Source: a virus
Strand: one strand, 5' to 3'
DNA length: 23,997 bases
Virus record (IMG/VR): IMGVR_UViG_3300040751_002675
Coordinates: 1 to 23,997 of that record
Part shown: positions 7,845 through 14,962 of the stretch, in pieces
Layout of the letters: every line of letters begins with the position of its first letter
How positions within the stretch are numbered: the stretch's first letter is position 1
Made by a program: the position numbers and the translations under genes
Notes under the pieces: generated by a model
What the model was told of the DNA's origin: nothing
The model's input: only the letters and a program-made list of their open reading frames with translations
Databases searched by the model: none

Positions 7845-8593
7845 TTTTCTTGTCTTACTCTACGATCAAATCTTTCTAAAACTTTTTCAACACTTTTGCC
7901 TTTGCGTATACCTTCAATTGCTTTGTCTATATGTTTAAAAATACTTTCATTAACTTTACGACTTGCTTTAAAGTGTCGCATGTATGTTCCTAATATTGTT
8001 TCGTATATAGGACTTAAACTTTTACGTTCTGGGTGCAAGTCTCTACAAGTATGTCCGTGATCTTCAGCGTATCTAATACAATGTGCTAGTACATAACTAT
8101 CATTAGGTTTTACAAAAATCTTATTGTCTAGTATTAATCTTTCTTCGTATACTCGAATATATTCTTTTACAAATTCGTTATAGAACTTATGATTTTTGTT
8201 TATTATAAAAAAACAACTATCACTATGCGAACCAAACTTATCGTGTGTAACACCAATATATGTAACTAACTCGTCGGCATTTAAAGTATCTAAAAAATCT
8301 TTAGAAAGTGTTCTAAAACAAATAATATCTGCATCTATAAAAACTAACTTATCACAGTCTTTTGAAAATGCATCAATAATACTATATGCTTTATATGCAA
8401 AACCTCTAGCTCTGCTTTGACCTAAATCATCTAAAAACTTACTAACTCTGTTGTCAATTTGTAAAGAATCTTTAATATCTTCAGAATATACATTTACATC
8501 AACAGGGAAGAATTTTTTAAATGTCTCTAACATTTTAAAGCCGATCGAGTCGTAGTATTCCTGACTCATTGATGTAAATGCAAAGTAGTTCAT
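7841..8593 (-). CDS. DxD glycosyltransferase-like protein
   Basis: This 250-aa protein has a GT-A-type DxD strand DKLVFIDADIICF (81-93, DAD at 87-89) preceded by GFAYKAYSIIDAF, matching the KKAYSIIHAM element of 2574-3308. It ends with GTYMRHFKASRK and a basic tail. These features place it with the cassette's other DxD glycosyltransferases. The start shares a base with the stop of the previous gene (TAATG) and its stop overlaps the next ATG by four bases, so it is inside the coupled operon. Donor sugar unknown. Confidence 0.72.
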   Translation of the reverse strand: MNYFAFTSMSQEYYDSIGFKMLETFKKFFPVDVNVYSEDIKDSLQIDNRVSKFLDDLGQSRARGFAYKAYSIIDAFSKDCDKLVFIDADIICFRTLSKDFLDTLNADELVTYIGVTHDKFGSHSDSCFFIINKNHKFYNEFVKEYIRVYEERLILDNKIFVKPNDSYVLAHCIRYAEDHGHTCRDLHPERKSLSPIYETILGTYMRHFKASRKVNESIFKHIDKAIEGIRKGKSVEKVLERFDRRVRQEK

Positions 8594-9264
8594 TACTTCA
8601 TCATATCAAACAGTTCTTGTTTCCATAGGTCTGCAAACTCACAATCTCTATAGTTTTCAAACCAAGGTCCGCCTTCTGTGTAGTGTATTAGTTTAGGTGT
8701 TTCGATATCGTTGTATACGCCAACTAGATAATTCCAAGTATGATCAAGCTCGCCAATTTCTTCGTCTTTTAACCAACTAAAGCGATGTAAGTATGCTCCG
8801 TTAATTTCAGGATCATTAACTAGGTCCATAGTAAGTTTTTTATTACTAGGATGCGCACAGTTAAACAACATCACACTGGACCAATTCTTGCGAGGATAAA
8901 CAGTCTGTTTTTGTCCATCCATTTTATATCCTGCCTCTACTTTGTAATCGTGTTGCACACACATAACAGCATAACGGTCATCTGCTTGATCAAACAGTTC
9001 TTTGATATCTGTAGTAAGAATCATATCACAATCCATGAACAAGGCCCAACCTTTAAAATCAGCAAGTTCTGGTATAAGGAATCTTGTAAATGTAAATTCT
9101 GTTGACGCAAGTTTATCAATAGGACGAGTGTACCATCCTGCATCTCTTAGTTCTTGTTGTTTTAATGGACGAACGTCTGCTCCTGGTTGCTTGTTTAAAA
9201 TACTGTGTTTGCAAACTTGATATGCAATGTCCTCTCTAGTGTCATAACCTACAAATACTTTCAT
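8593..9264 (-). CDS. GT8-like glycosyltransferase
   Basis: This 223-aa protein begins MKVFVGYDTREDIAYQVCKH, continues with TEFTFTRFLIPEL (55-67) and GWALFMDCDMILTTDIKEL (72-90), where DCD (78-80) is the DxD metal/donor site. It then shows VMLFNCAHPSNKKLT and a C-terminal ETPKLIHYTEGGPWFENY. That order, with a late His-containing H-Y-T-GGPW element, matches GT8-like transferases found in phage and bacterial glycan clusters. Both ends share a base with their neighbours through TAATG. It is distinct from the other DxD proteins here. The acceptor may be the sugar made by the nucleotidyltransferase encoded just upstream (inference). Confidence 0.75.
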   Translation of the reverse strand: MKVFVGYDTREDIAYQVCKHSILNKQPGADVRPLKQQELRDAGWYTRPIDKLASTEFTFTRFLIPELADFKGWALFMDCDMILTTDIKELFDQADDRYAVMCVQHDYKVEAGYKMDGQKQTVYPRKNWSSVMLFNCAHPSNKKLTMDLVNDPEINGAYLHRFSWLKDEEIGELDHTWNYLVGVYNDIETPKLIHYTEGGPWFENYRDCEFADLWKQELFDMMK

Positions 9265-10022
9265 TAGTCTCTTCTTTCTATATCATCTTCTGTGAGTTCT
9301 ACACCCATCCATACTTCGATAACTTTGGCTGTTTTGTCGCCTATGTTAGTTGCCTTGTGCCAAGTGTTAACAGGAATGTCTATGCTGTCACCGGATGACA
9401 AATGTGTAGTTGTACGCCAGCCGTGTTCTGATTCTAATATCATTTCAATTTCGCCTTCAACAACATGCCAATGCTCTGATCGTTTAAAATGTCTTTGATC
9501 GCTCAATGCTTTACCTGCATCAAATGCAAGTTTCTTTGTAGCCCAGCCATCACCTTTGTCTAGTACAGTGTATCTACCCCAGGCACGCTCTGTGGTAGGT
9601 TGACTCCATTCTTTTAGGATCCAGCTGCTCGAGTTTTTCTTATCTTCGCCGCCGACACCAAAAACGTACTCTACATCTGCATGTGAAAGCATTTCGGGAA
9701 TATTGTGCTTTGTTCTATCTCCGCCGTTGGCAAAAATAATTTTATGGCTATCGCCCCAACCTAACTTAACTTGGTTAATAGCGTCAATAGCTGTGTTGTC
9801 ACTGTCGTCAAATGTTACTACTTCGTCAACAACTTCTAACATTTCTATTACGCTAACACGTTCCTGTAACGGCATAAAAGGTCTACCCTTTTTACGTGTA
9901 AGCCACTCGTCTGAATTTACACCAACAATTAAATATTGGCCTAAATTCTTTGCTGCTTTAAAATAGGCAATGTGCCCTGAATGTAACGGGTCAAACCCGC
10001 CTGTAACTAAAACTATGTTCAT
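9264..10022 (-). CDS. nucleotidyltransferase-cupin fusion protein
   Basis: Residues 1-140 are a cytidylyltransferase-type domain: VTGGFDPLHSGHIAYF with HxGH at 14-17, GVNSDEWLTRKKGRPF (34-49), and a SSSW element (131-134) near where the ISSTR motif normally lies. Members activate small sugars or alcohols with CTP or ATP. Residues 144-250 form a cupin like the C-terminal part of ManC/mannose-6-phosphate isomerase: ERAWGRYTVL, RHFKRSEHWHVVEGEIEMIL (178-197), and DIPVNTWHKATN. The fusion could couple activation and isomerisation of one sugar. It heads an overlapping operon of seven genes down to 4708. No Shine-Dalgarno is visible before the ATG; a late box sits five bases upstream. The domain calls are firm, the substrate is unknown. 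Confidence 0.8.
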   Translation of the reverse strand: MNIVLVTGGFDPLHSGHIAYFKAAKNLGQYLIVGVNSDEWLTRKKGRPFMPLQERVSVIEMLEVVDEVVTFDDSDNTAIDAINQVKLGWGDSHKIIFANGGDRTKHNIPEMLSHADVEYVFGVGGEDKKNSSSWILKEWSQPTTERAWGRYTVLDKGDGWATKKLAFDAGKALSDQRHFKRSEHWHVVEGEIEMILESEHGWRTTTHLSSGDSIDIPVNTWHKATNIGDKTAKVIEVWMGVELTEDDIERRD

Positions 10023-10027
10023 ACTGA

Positions 10028-10034
10028 TATTTAT
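10028..10034 (-). promoter_or_regulatory. late promoter box giving a predicted leaderless mRNA
   Basis: The minus strand reads ACATAAATATCAGTATG. The box ends at 10028, so the T4 rule (last A at -6) puts the start at 10022, exactly the A of the ATG. No Shine-Dalgarno precedes the gene. Confidence 0.5.
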
Positions 10035-10050
10035 GTGCGCATATAACTAG

Positions 10051-10057
10051 GTAAATA
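10051..10057 (+). promoter_or_regulatory. variant late box upstream of the plus-strand pyruvyl transferase
   Basis: The plus strand reads GGTAAATATAATCATG. The TAAATA core ends at 10057, giving a predicted start at 10063, the A of the ATG. The first box base differs from ATAAATA. It mirrors the box of the divergent gene on the other side. Confidence 0.4.
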
Positions 10058-10062
10058 TAATC

Positions 10063-10842
10063 ATGAACACAGTTATATTACATAGACCAGACACTACTAA
10101 TCCTGGTGATTATTACTCTAATCCTAGTTTATATTTCGATTTAGGTAACGTAAGTATACACGATATTAAAGATCCAAGAAGTGTAAACAAAATTAAAGAC
10201 AATACAAATTTAATTATTGGTGGAGGAGGATTAGTTCGCCATAGAAAGTTTGATCAAAGAATTATAGAAGCCGTTGAGCAAAAATCAAGATTTAATAGTT
10301 TAATATTATGGGGAGCAGGACATAACTATCGTCCTAAAGAAGAAACAGAAAATTGGCACAATCCTTACTATTTAGATTTATTTGACGCTGTAGGAATTCG
10401 TGATTATTATTACGAAAGACGGGATAATTGGGTTCCGTGTGCTAGTTGTATGCACCCTATATTTGATGAAAATTTTAAAATTACTAACGATACAGTATAT
10501 TATGTTCATCAAATGAACAAAAAAATTAGAGAAAACTCATTAACAGATGTTACTTACAAGTATAACAATATTGATTTTGAAAGTGCTATTGAGTTTTTAG
10601 GTAGTTCACGAAAAATAGTAACAGATAGTTATCATGGTGCTTATTGGGGTATGCTTTTAGGAAAAGATGTAACTGTAGTATCTTGGAGTACAAAGTTTGA
10701 TTATTTTAAACATCCTGTACACAAGTTATACAAATACAATTCTCATAAAATTAAACCATCTAATACTTATAGAGTGTTAGACGAATATAGACAAGCTAAC
10801 ATAAATTTTTATAAAAAAGTAAAACTTGCAATGAAGTTATGA
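10063..10842 (+). CDS. polysaccharide pyruvyl transferase-like protein (copy 2, opposite strand)
   Basis: This 259-aa protein shares the fingerprint of 6164-7069: NPGDYYSNPSLYFD (13-26), IIGGGGLVRH (51-60), LILWGAGHNYR (80-90), FDAVGIRD (107-114), NWVPCASCMHPIFD (122-135), and IVTDSYHGAYWGMLLGKDV (185-203). It therefore belongs to the PS_pyruv_trans group, with the same CxxC pair. It is shorter than copy 1 mainly between the GGGGL and WGAGHN motifs. It is the lone plus-strand gene between two minus-strand units and overlaps the FkbM-like gene tail to tail by 34 bases. Probable enzyme of glycan decoration; the substrate is unknown. Confidence 0.75.
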   Translation: MNTVILHRPDTTNPGDYYSNPSLYFDLGNVSIHDIKDPRSVNKIKDNTNLIIGGGGLVRHRKFDQRIIEAVEQKSRFNSLILWGAGHNYRPKEETENWHNPYYLDLFDAVGIRDYYYERRDNWVPCASCMHPIFDENFKITNDTVYYVHQMNKKIRENSLTDVTYKYNNIDFESAIEFLGSSRKIVTDSYHGAYWGMLLGKDVTVVSWSTKFDYFKHPVHKLYKYNSHKIKPSNTYRVLDEYRQANINFYKKVKLAMKL

Positions 10843-11465
10843 TAAAAACTACTATTTGATGCTGTCTTATTTTTAAATGCATTTTTATCTAACAGTGCAA
10901 AATCTAAATCATATATTTTATATTCGAGACTAGATAGGTAATTGAAAATGTCTCCACTATCATAATCATAGTTTTTCATATGAACGTCTGCACATTCAAA
11001 ATAAATTAATGGATTATTATCTTTTATAGTTTTTTCACAGCCTTGCATAGTATTAAGTTCGTTACCTTCTACGTCAATTTTAATTAATCCTATATTTGAA
11101 AAATTAAAATTATCTAGCTTGTCAACCTGTGCTATAATTTCTTGATATCTTCCACTATCTTTTTGTTTGGTGAGGCCGCTCCACCCTCCTTGATCCAAGT
11201 CTACAAAAAAGGAACTTTCACCTTTGTAGTTACTCAGTGCAATAGTATGTACAGTAACATCTTTATCTTTTTTATATCGAGACCTTGTAGTACTAGCAAT
11301 AGATGGTATTGCTTCAAACAAATGTGCTTCTCTAGTTTTATTTTTTAAGAAAATATTTCGATACCAGTTACCTTTTCTAGCACCAATATCAATTACTGTC
11401 TTATTTTTATCTAGATTTTTTTCTAACCAAGGAAAAATTACACCATCTTCTTTTCTCTTATACAT
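10809..11465 (-). CDS. FkbM-family methyltransferase-like protein
   Basis: This 218-aa protein has the SAM-binding motif TVIDIGARKGNW (23-34), an acidic FEAIP (50-54), ALSNYKGESSFFVD (76-89) and the family signature LIKIDVEGNELNTMQG (127-142), which is diagnostic of FkbM-type methyltransferases. These act as O-methyltransferases on sugars and polyketides. Its ATG overlaps the stop of the upstream methyltransferase by eight bases, and its 3' end overlaps the convergent pyruvyl transferase by 34 bases. Family call is good; the exact substrate is unknown. Confidence 0.8.
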   Translation of the reverse strand: MYKRKEDGVIFPWLEKNLDKNKTVIDIGARKGNWYRNIFLKNKTREAHLFEAIPSIASTTRSRYKKDKDVTVHTIALSNYKGESSFFVDLDQGGWSGLTKQKDSGRYQEIIAQVDKLDNFNFSNIGLIKIDVEGNELNTMQGCEKTIKDNNPLIYFECADVHMKNYDYDSGDIFNYLSSLEYKIYDLDFALLDKNAFKNKTASNSSFYHNFIASFTFL

Positions 11466-11925
11466 TCATACAAATCCCTAATATATAATCTCTATTTCTA
11501 GTTATAGTAACATTACTAAAATTCTTTTTACAAACATATTCTAAAAATGATTCGTTAAAAGAATGTTTCCAGCCATACTTTTCTTTTTTCTTTTTAGCAA
11601 GAGCTAAGATAAACCAAGTATTTGCATTGTTTTTATACTTTTCAATTACATTAATAGGGTCGTCTACATATTCTAGTACACCTAGTATTAAACCTATATC
11701 ATATACTTTATCTATTTTAACTGTTTGTGTATTTAAGTCAGTTTTAATGTCTGCATACTCTGTTCTGTCTAAACCTAGATAATCGTTGCAATCAACAACT
11801 TCTAATATAGATTTATTGCCGCAGCCAATGTCTAGTATAGAAGAATTTTCTGGAATAAAATCTTTAATCCAAAGATTTCTTGCTTTCCAAAGTTTTGTAT
11901 ATTGATCTATCTTAGAGGGTTGCAT
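11458..11925 (-). CDS. class I SAM-dependent methyltransferase-like protein
   Basis: This 155-aa protein carries a clear SAM-binding motif SSILDIGCGNKS (28-39) followed by DYLGLDR, DIGLILGVLEYVDDP in the usual motif IV region and a helical C-terminus. It is short for a full methyltransferase but keeps the core fold. Its first 14 bases overlap the end of the uvsY-like gene in another frame, so translation passes directly from the recombination genes into the glycan cassette. It may methylate a sugar made by the neighbours (inference). Confidence 0.72.
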   Translation of the reverse strand: MQPSKIDQYTKLWKARNLWIKDFIPENSSILDIGCGNKSILEVVDCNDYLGLDRTEYADIKTDLNTQTVKIDKVYDIGLILGVLEYVDDPINVIEKYKNNANTWFILALAKKKKEKYGWKHSFNESFLEYVCKKNFSNVTITRNRDYILGICMNV

Positions 11926-12367
11926 CTTCCATACCTGCTACACGTAGTTTAACAACGTTAGTAATTTGCCATTGCTTTTGATCAAGTGCTTTAAGCACAC
12001 CTAACCATTTGTTACGCATCAATGCAAACTCGTTGATGATCTTTTCATAATCAACAACGTCTGCCTCACCGTCAACGTATTTTTCAACGTCACGGCTAGA
12101 CAGAGCTCGCTGATAGTGTTCAAGATATTTTTTAAAGTATGTGCTACGTAGCCTACGCAATTCAATATTAAGATAATTAAGGATTGCTTCAATCTCTTGA
12201 AGTTGATTAAATCTATGCTCTACAATTCCCGGCATATCTGCCGCTGCTCTTTCAACATTACCTGTTAATTTGCATTCTTTCCTTGCTTGCATTAGTTCCA
12301 GTTCAAAATGTGCTACAGCATCTGGAATTTTACTCACATCTCGAGATATTTCGCTATACCAACCCAT
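11912..12367 (-). CDS. uvsY: UvsY-like recombination mediator
   Basis: This 151-aa, mostly helical, charged protein resembles UvsY of marine T4-like phages: MGWYSEISRDVSKIPDA start, ELRRLRSTYFKKYLEHY in the middle, RDVEKYVDGEADV, NEFALMRNKWLGVLKALD and a WQITNVVKLRVAGMEDA ending. T4 UvsY is about 137 aa, binds ssDNA, and loads UvsX onto gp32-coated DNA. The size and the operon position behind uvsX support the call. I recognise no enzyme motif, as expected for a mediator. Similarity is judged from memory of the family. Confidence 0.72.
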   Translation of the reverse strand: MGWYSEISRDVSKIPDAVAHFELELMQARKECKLTGNVERAAADMPGIVEHRFNQLQEIEAILNYLNIELRRLRSTYFKKYLEHYQRALSSRDVEKYVDGEADVVDYEKIINEFALMRNKWLGVLKALDQKQWQITNVVKLRVAGMEDATL

Positions 12368-12370
12368 TAA

Positions 12371-12601
12371 TTAATCCCAATCAAAATCTTCATCTACGTA
12401 ATCTGCATCATCAAGATCTAAATAATAGTTTATGGCTGCATCTAGTGCGCTGTCAGAACCTAATGCACTAGTAAACTGATCATCTTGTATTCCGTAATCA
12501 GCCATTAGGTCGACATATCTTTCAGCAGCCATTTCTATACTTTTTTTATCTAGATATTCTTTGAATAGAGTCCAAATCTCAACAATTTGACTTTCATCCA
12601 T
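12371..12601 (-). CDS. small acidic protein between uvsX and uvsY, 76 aa
   Basis: I place the start at 12601 (MDESQIVEIW) rather than the upstream in-frame ATG at 12646. A good GAGGAG ribosome-binding site lies inside the end of uvsX seven bases before this ATG, and the earlier start would overlap uvsX heavily. The protein is helical with a repeat of acidic residues at its end (YYLDLDDADYVDEDFDWD). It has no known motif. Position between uvsX and uvsY suggests a co-expressed accessory of the recombination machinery, but no function can be given. Confidence 0.75.
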   Translation of the reverse strand: MDESQIVEIWTLFKEYLDKKSIEMAAERYVDLMADYGIQDDQFTSALGSDSALDAAINYYLDLDDADYVDEDFDWD

Positions 12602-12605
12602 AAAG

Positions 12606-13697
12606 TTACTCCTCGATTGGTTGTACATCATCGACTTCAACGTCAATATCGATGTCGTCGTCAGAGGTATTTACCACAGTTGCTTCTTTTGTAAGGTAAT
12701 CTGACATAACCGTATCGAGTAGTTCACCAGTCCATTTCTTACGATAGTCTAGTAGTTCTTCACCTTCGCTTGTAACATACTTCAAACGGTTACCGCTCTT
12801 TTCAATTACACCTTTTGCTTCAAACAATTCGACTAGTCCGCTATATGGATTCATTCCTGTTTCATAAGGAATCTTAACTTGTACGCCCTCGAAAGGTTTT
12901 GCGTAACGAGTTTTCATTACTTTACAACCTGCTCTAATACCACGTACTTCGCTAATTTTATTACCATCTTCATCTTCTTTTAGTTTTAGTTTTTTCATTG
13001 CTACAACAATTGAAGATGCATAGATAAAGCCTTGACCACCTGAAATCTTATCATCTGGATCAAACATATCTTGTGATGCGTATGTATGATTAGTACATAC
13101 TAAGCCTACGTTATGCGAACCGATCATATTAACTGTGTTACGTACAAGTGAAGTCAATGCCTTAGGCTTACGACCCATATCACCTTTCATATCACCTTTG
13201 TTAAACTGATCAACGTCAGTAGGTGTTAGCAACATACCTAATGAGTCAACTACAAATAGTACTTTAGGACGGTCTTCTTCCGCCATTTCTTTGTAATCTT
13301 TCATAAACAACGAAATAGTTTTTGCTACATCGTCAATCATGCTCATATTCAGTTTCATTAACTTGTCTTCTGATGTATCTACATCTAGAGCATGTAGCCA
13401 AGACTCGTCGAGTGCGTTCTCTGAGTCAATTAAAACTACAAAGATGCCTTGCTGTTGTGCGTATTTTACAATGTTACCTGCACAGATATATGATTTACCT
13501 GCACCAGATTCACCTGCAAATACAGTTACCTTACCCATCGGAACACCTTTGTGAAAGTCTCCTGAAATAAGATAGTTGAGTGCATAGTTACCCGTACTAA
13601 TCCAATCTGTAGGATCGTTAAATCCTGCACTCATACCTGTAATGGATTTAGTTAACGAAGTTCGAAACTTTGTTGGGTCAAATGCTTTATTCGCCAT
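12606..13697 (-). CDS. uvsX: UvsX, RecA-like recombinase
   Basis: This 363-aa protein has the RecA core: Walker A GESGAGKS (62-69), VVLIDSENALDE (87-98), a Walker B strand VLFVVDSLGML (146-156), CTNHTYASQD (201-210) in the L2-like region and SGGQGFIYASSIVVAMKK (219-236). It pairs homologous DNA strands on gp32- and UvsY-bound ssDNA in T4-type recombination-dependent replication. T4 UvsX is about 390 aa, so the length fits. The start at 13697 has TAGGAG six bases upstream. The C-terminal tail is strongly acidic (SDDDIDIDVEVDD), as in other RecA-like proteins. It lies two genes from gp32 (one if the micro-ORF is not real). Confidence 0.93.
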   Translation of the reverse strand: MANKAFDPTKFRTSLTKSITGMSAGFNDPTDWISTGNYALNYLISGDFHKGVPMGKVTVFAGESGAGKSYICAGNIVKYAQQQGIFVVLIDSENALDESWLHALDVDTSEDKLMKLNMSMIDDVAKTISLFMKDYKEMAEEDRPKVLFVVDSLGMLLTPTDVDQFNKGDMKGDMGRKPKALTSLVRNTVNMIGSHNVGLVCTNHTYASQDMFDPDDKISGGQGFIYASSIVVAMKKLKLKEDEDGNKISEVRGIRAGCKVMKTRYAKPFEGVQVKIPYETGMNPYSGLVELFEAKGVIEKSGNRLKYVTSEGEELLDYRKKWTGELLDTVMSDYLTKEATVVNTSDDDIDIDVEVDDVQPIEE

Positions 13698-13711
13698 GTG
13701 TTTCTCCTAAT

Positions 13712-13795
13712 CTAAAAAGCGTGGCAACTATTAACTTTTGAAGTGTTGACAGGTAAACCGTGAATCTCTACTTCGGTTTCGTTAATAGCTGCCAT
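13712..13795 (-). CDS. possible 27-aa micro-ORF between gp32 and uvsX
   Basis: An ATG-led reading frame of 27 codons fills the gap between gp32 and uvsX: MAAINETEVEIHGLPVNTSK followed by VNSCHAF. Its start lies six bases after the gp32 stop and its stop 14 bases before uvsX. The sequence AAGGACAG near the gp32 end could act as a ribosome-binding site about 11-13 bases upstream. It has one cysteine and no recognisable domain. Chance cannot be excluded for so short a frame. Confidence 0.45.
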   Translation of the reverse strand: MAAINETEVEIHGLPVNTSKVNSCHAF

Positions 13796-13801
13796 ATTGT
13801 T

Positions 13802-14797
13802 TTACTGTCCTTGACGTGCTCTAATCATTGCTAGAATGTCTTGAGCATTGCCACCTTCTGCAGGAGCCGCTTCAGCTGCTGGTGCTGGAGTAGGCTCTGG
13901 TGCTGCCTCTGCTACTGGAGCAGGTGCTGCCGCTGGTGCTGGAGCACTTTGACTTGTAGCTGTAGCTGCCGGACTTGCTGCTACATTTGGGTCACCTGTA
14001 CGTGCTGCCATTCCTGCTGGGCGGAAGTAATTACTCCAACGATCTGGATCATATGCTTCACCGTCTACTGACGCTTCAAACATTTCTTGCATGACTTTAA
14101 TCGCTGTCTCGTCTGGCTTTTTAGGTAAGAAGTCACTCAAATTATACAATCCGTGTGTATTAACCGCAGCCATTTCTGCATCACCTAGTGGACGTTCTCT
14201 ACGAGCCCAGTTAGACGTTGAATAGTCTGCGTAACCGCCTTTCGATGTTTTGTTAAGACGGAAGTCTACACCTGCTGTGTAATCTGTTGGCAATTCTTCC
14301 ATGTCTGGATCCATAAGCGCCTGCTTAATGATCTGGAAGATTTGAGGACCAATAATAAATCTACGGATTGGATTCTCCGGAGTTGTGTCCTCGCTTAGTG
14401 GATTGTCCGTTACAAAGCCTTGGAAAATGTATGAACGCTTTTTCCAATACTTACGACCCATATCTTCAAGACTTGCGTCTTTAAACCAGCCACGTACTTC
14501 ATTAAGAATGTTACATGTTTCGCCATACATTTCCATACATGGAATTTGTACTTGTACTGGACGTGAGTCAGTTTCGCCTTTTACGCCTGCAAATGGAAGT
14601 TTGATCATCAAACGTTCTACCCAGAAAAACGTGTTATCTGGATTGCCGTCAGGAAGGAAACGTAGCGTAGAGCTATCGCCTTCTTTCATATTCCAAAATG
14701 GGTAAATTGCGTTGTCACCGCCTGTGGACGGTCCAGAACCACCTGTGCGTGATTCTTGTTCTTTGAGCTTTGCTCGGATTTCTGCTAATGATGCCAT
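13802..14797 (-). CDS. 32: gp32 single-stranded DNA-binding protein
   Basis: This 331-aa protein has the gp32 layout: a basic N-terminal region with RAKLKEQ (cooperativity), an OB-type core with YWKKRSYIFQGFVTDNP and NPIRRFIIGPQIF, GGYADYSTSNWARRERPL and a C-terminal tail. It coats ssDNA during replication, repair and recombination. The tail (about 275-320) is a Pro/Ala-rich low-complexity linker followed by the conserved tip NAQDILAMIRARQGQ. The core has only C87 and C95 where T4 uses one His and three Cys to bind zinc. GGAGG lies just before the start. It has both an early-type and a late-type promoter. Confidence 0.92.
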   Translation of the reverse strand: MASLAEIRAKLKEQESRTGGSGPSTGGDNAIYPFWNMKEGDSSTLRFLPDGNPDNTFFWVERLMIKLPFAGVKGETDSRPVQVQIPCMEMYGETCNILNEVRGWFKDASLEDMGRKYWKKRSYIFQGFVTDNPLSEDTTPENPIRRFIIGPQIFQIIKQALMDPDMEELPTDYTAGVDFRLNKTSKGGYADYSTSNWARRERPLGDAEMAAVNTHGLYNLSDFLPKKPDETAIKVMQEMFEASVDGEAYDPDRWSNYFRPAGMAARTGDPNVAASPAATATSQSAPAPAAAPAPVAEAAPEPTPAPAAEAAPAEGGNAQDILAMIRARQGQ

Positions 14798-14852
14798 AGT
14801 TGTGCCTCCTATAATGTTATGCCTATGTGCTTTTGTGCCTATTTGTTTGTAG
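14798..14852 (-). promoter_or_regulatory. gp32 mRNA leader with short repeats, possible translational operator
   Basis: The untranslated leader carries TGCCTAT on the plus strand at 14820-14826 and 14836-14842, 16 bases apart, and a related TGCCTCCTAT at 14803-14812 that includes the ribosome-binding site. GTGC/GCAC pairs could form alternative small stems. In T4, gp32 represses its own translation by binding its leader; a similar role here is inference. Confidence 0.4.
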
Positions 14853-14857
14853 CACAG

Positions 14858-14864
14858 TATTTAT
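14858..14864 (-). promoter_or_regulatory. late promoter box for gp32
   Basis: The minus strand reads TAATAAATACTG, matching NATAAATA. The predicted start near 14852 gives a leader of about 55 bases. The box overlaps the -10 element of the early-type promoter. Confidence 0.6.
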
Positions 14865-14891
14865 TATATGCTCTACTACAAACAAAGTCAA
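14863..14891 (-). promoter_or_regulatory. sigma70-type promoter for gp32 and the recombination operon
   Basis: TTGACT (14891-14886) and a perfect TATAAT (14868-14863) are separated by exactly 17 bases on the minus strand. With the overlapping late box it gives gp32 a promoter usable both early and late. Confidence 0.8.
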
Positions 14892-14924
14892 GTCTTTTTT
14901 TAAAGAAAAAACATAAAAACTTAA

Positions 14925-14962
14925 AGAAGATTAGCCAATTAACGTAAACCGGCTAATCTTCT
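14925..14962 (-). terminator. hairpin terminator after the 577-aa gene
   Basis: AGAAGATTAGCC and GGCTAATCTTCT form a perfect 12-bp stem with a 14-base loop, followed on the minus strand by TTTAAGTTTTT. The first stem arm is inside the last codons of the 577-aa gene. The U tract is interrupted, so strength is uncertain. Confidence 0.65.

Noticed and set aside
10056-10061. TATAAT on the plus strand just before 10063
   Set aside because: There is no -35 match at 16-18 bases, and a start from it would fall inside the gene; the TAAATA reading fits better.
12602-12646. Longer start for the 76-aa protein
   Set aside because: It lies inside uvsX without a ribosome-binding site, while MDES at 12601 has GAGGAG at good spacing.
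12655-12680. GGTAAATAC on the minus strand inside uvsX as a late promoter
   Set aside because: It lacks the ATAAATA core, is coding, and the next gene already has a good coupled ribosome-binding site.
13860-13960. Apparent tandem repeat of GCTGGTGCTG-type units
   Set aside because: It is the low-complexity Pro/Ala linker of gp32, coding and irregular, not a satellite or attachment site.
13841-14071. Plus-strand frame rich in Cys and Trp opposite the gp32 tail
   Set aside because: It is an antisense shadow of the Pro/Ala-rich gp32 linker; its odd composition comes from GCT/GCA repeats.
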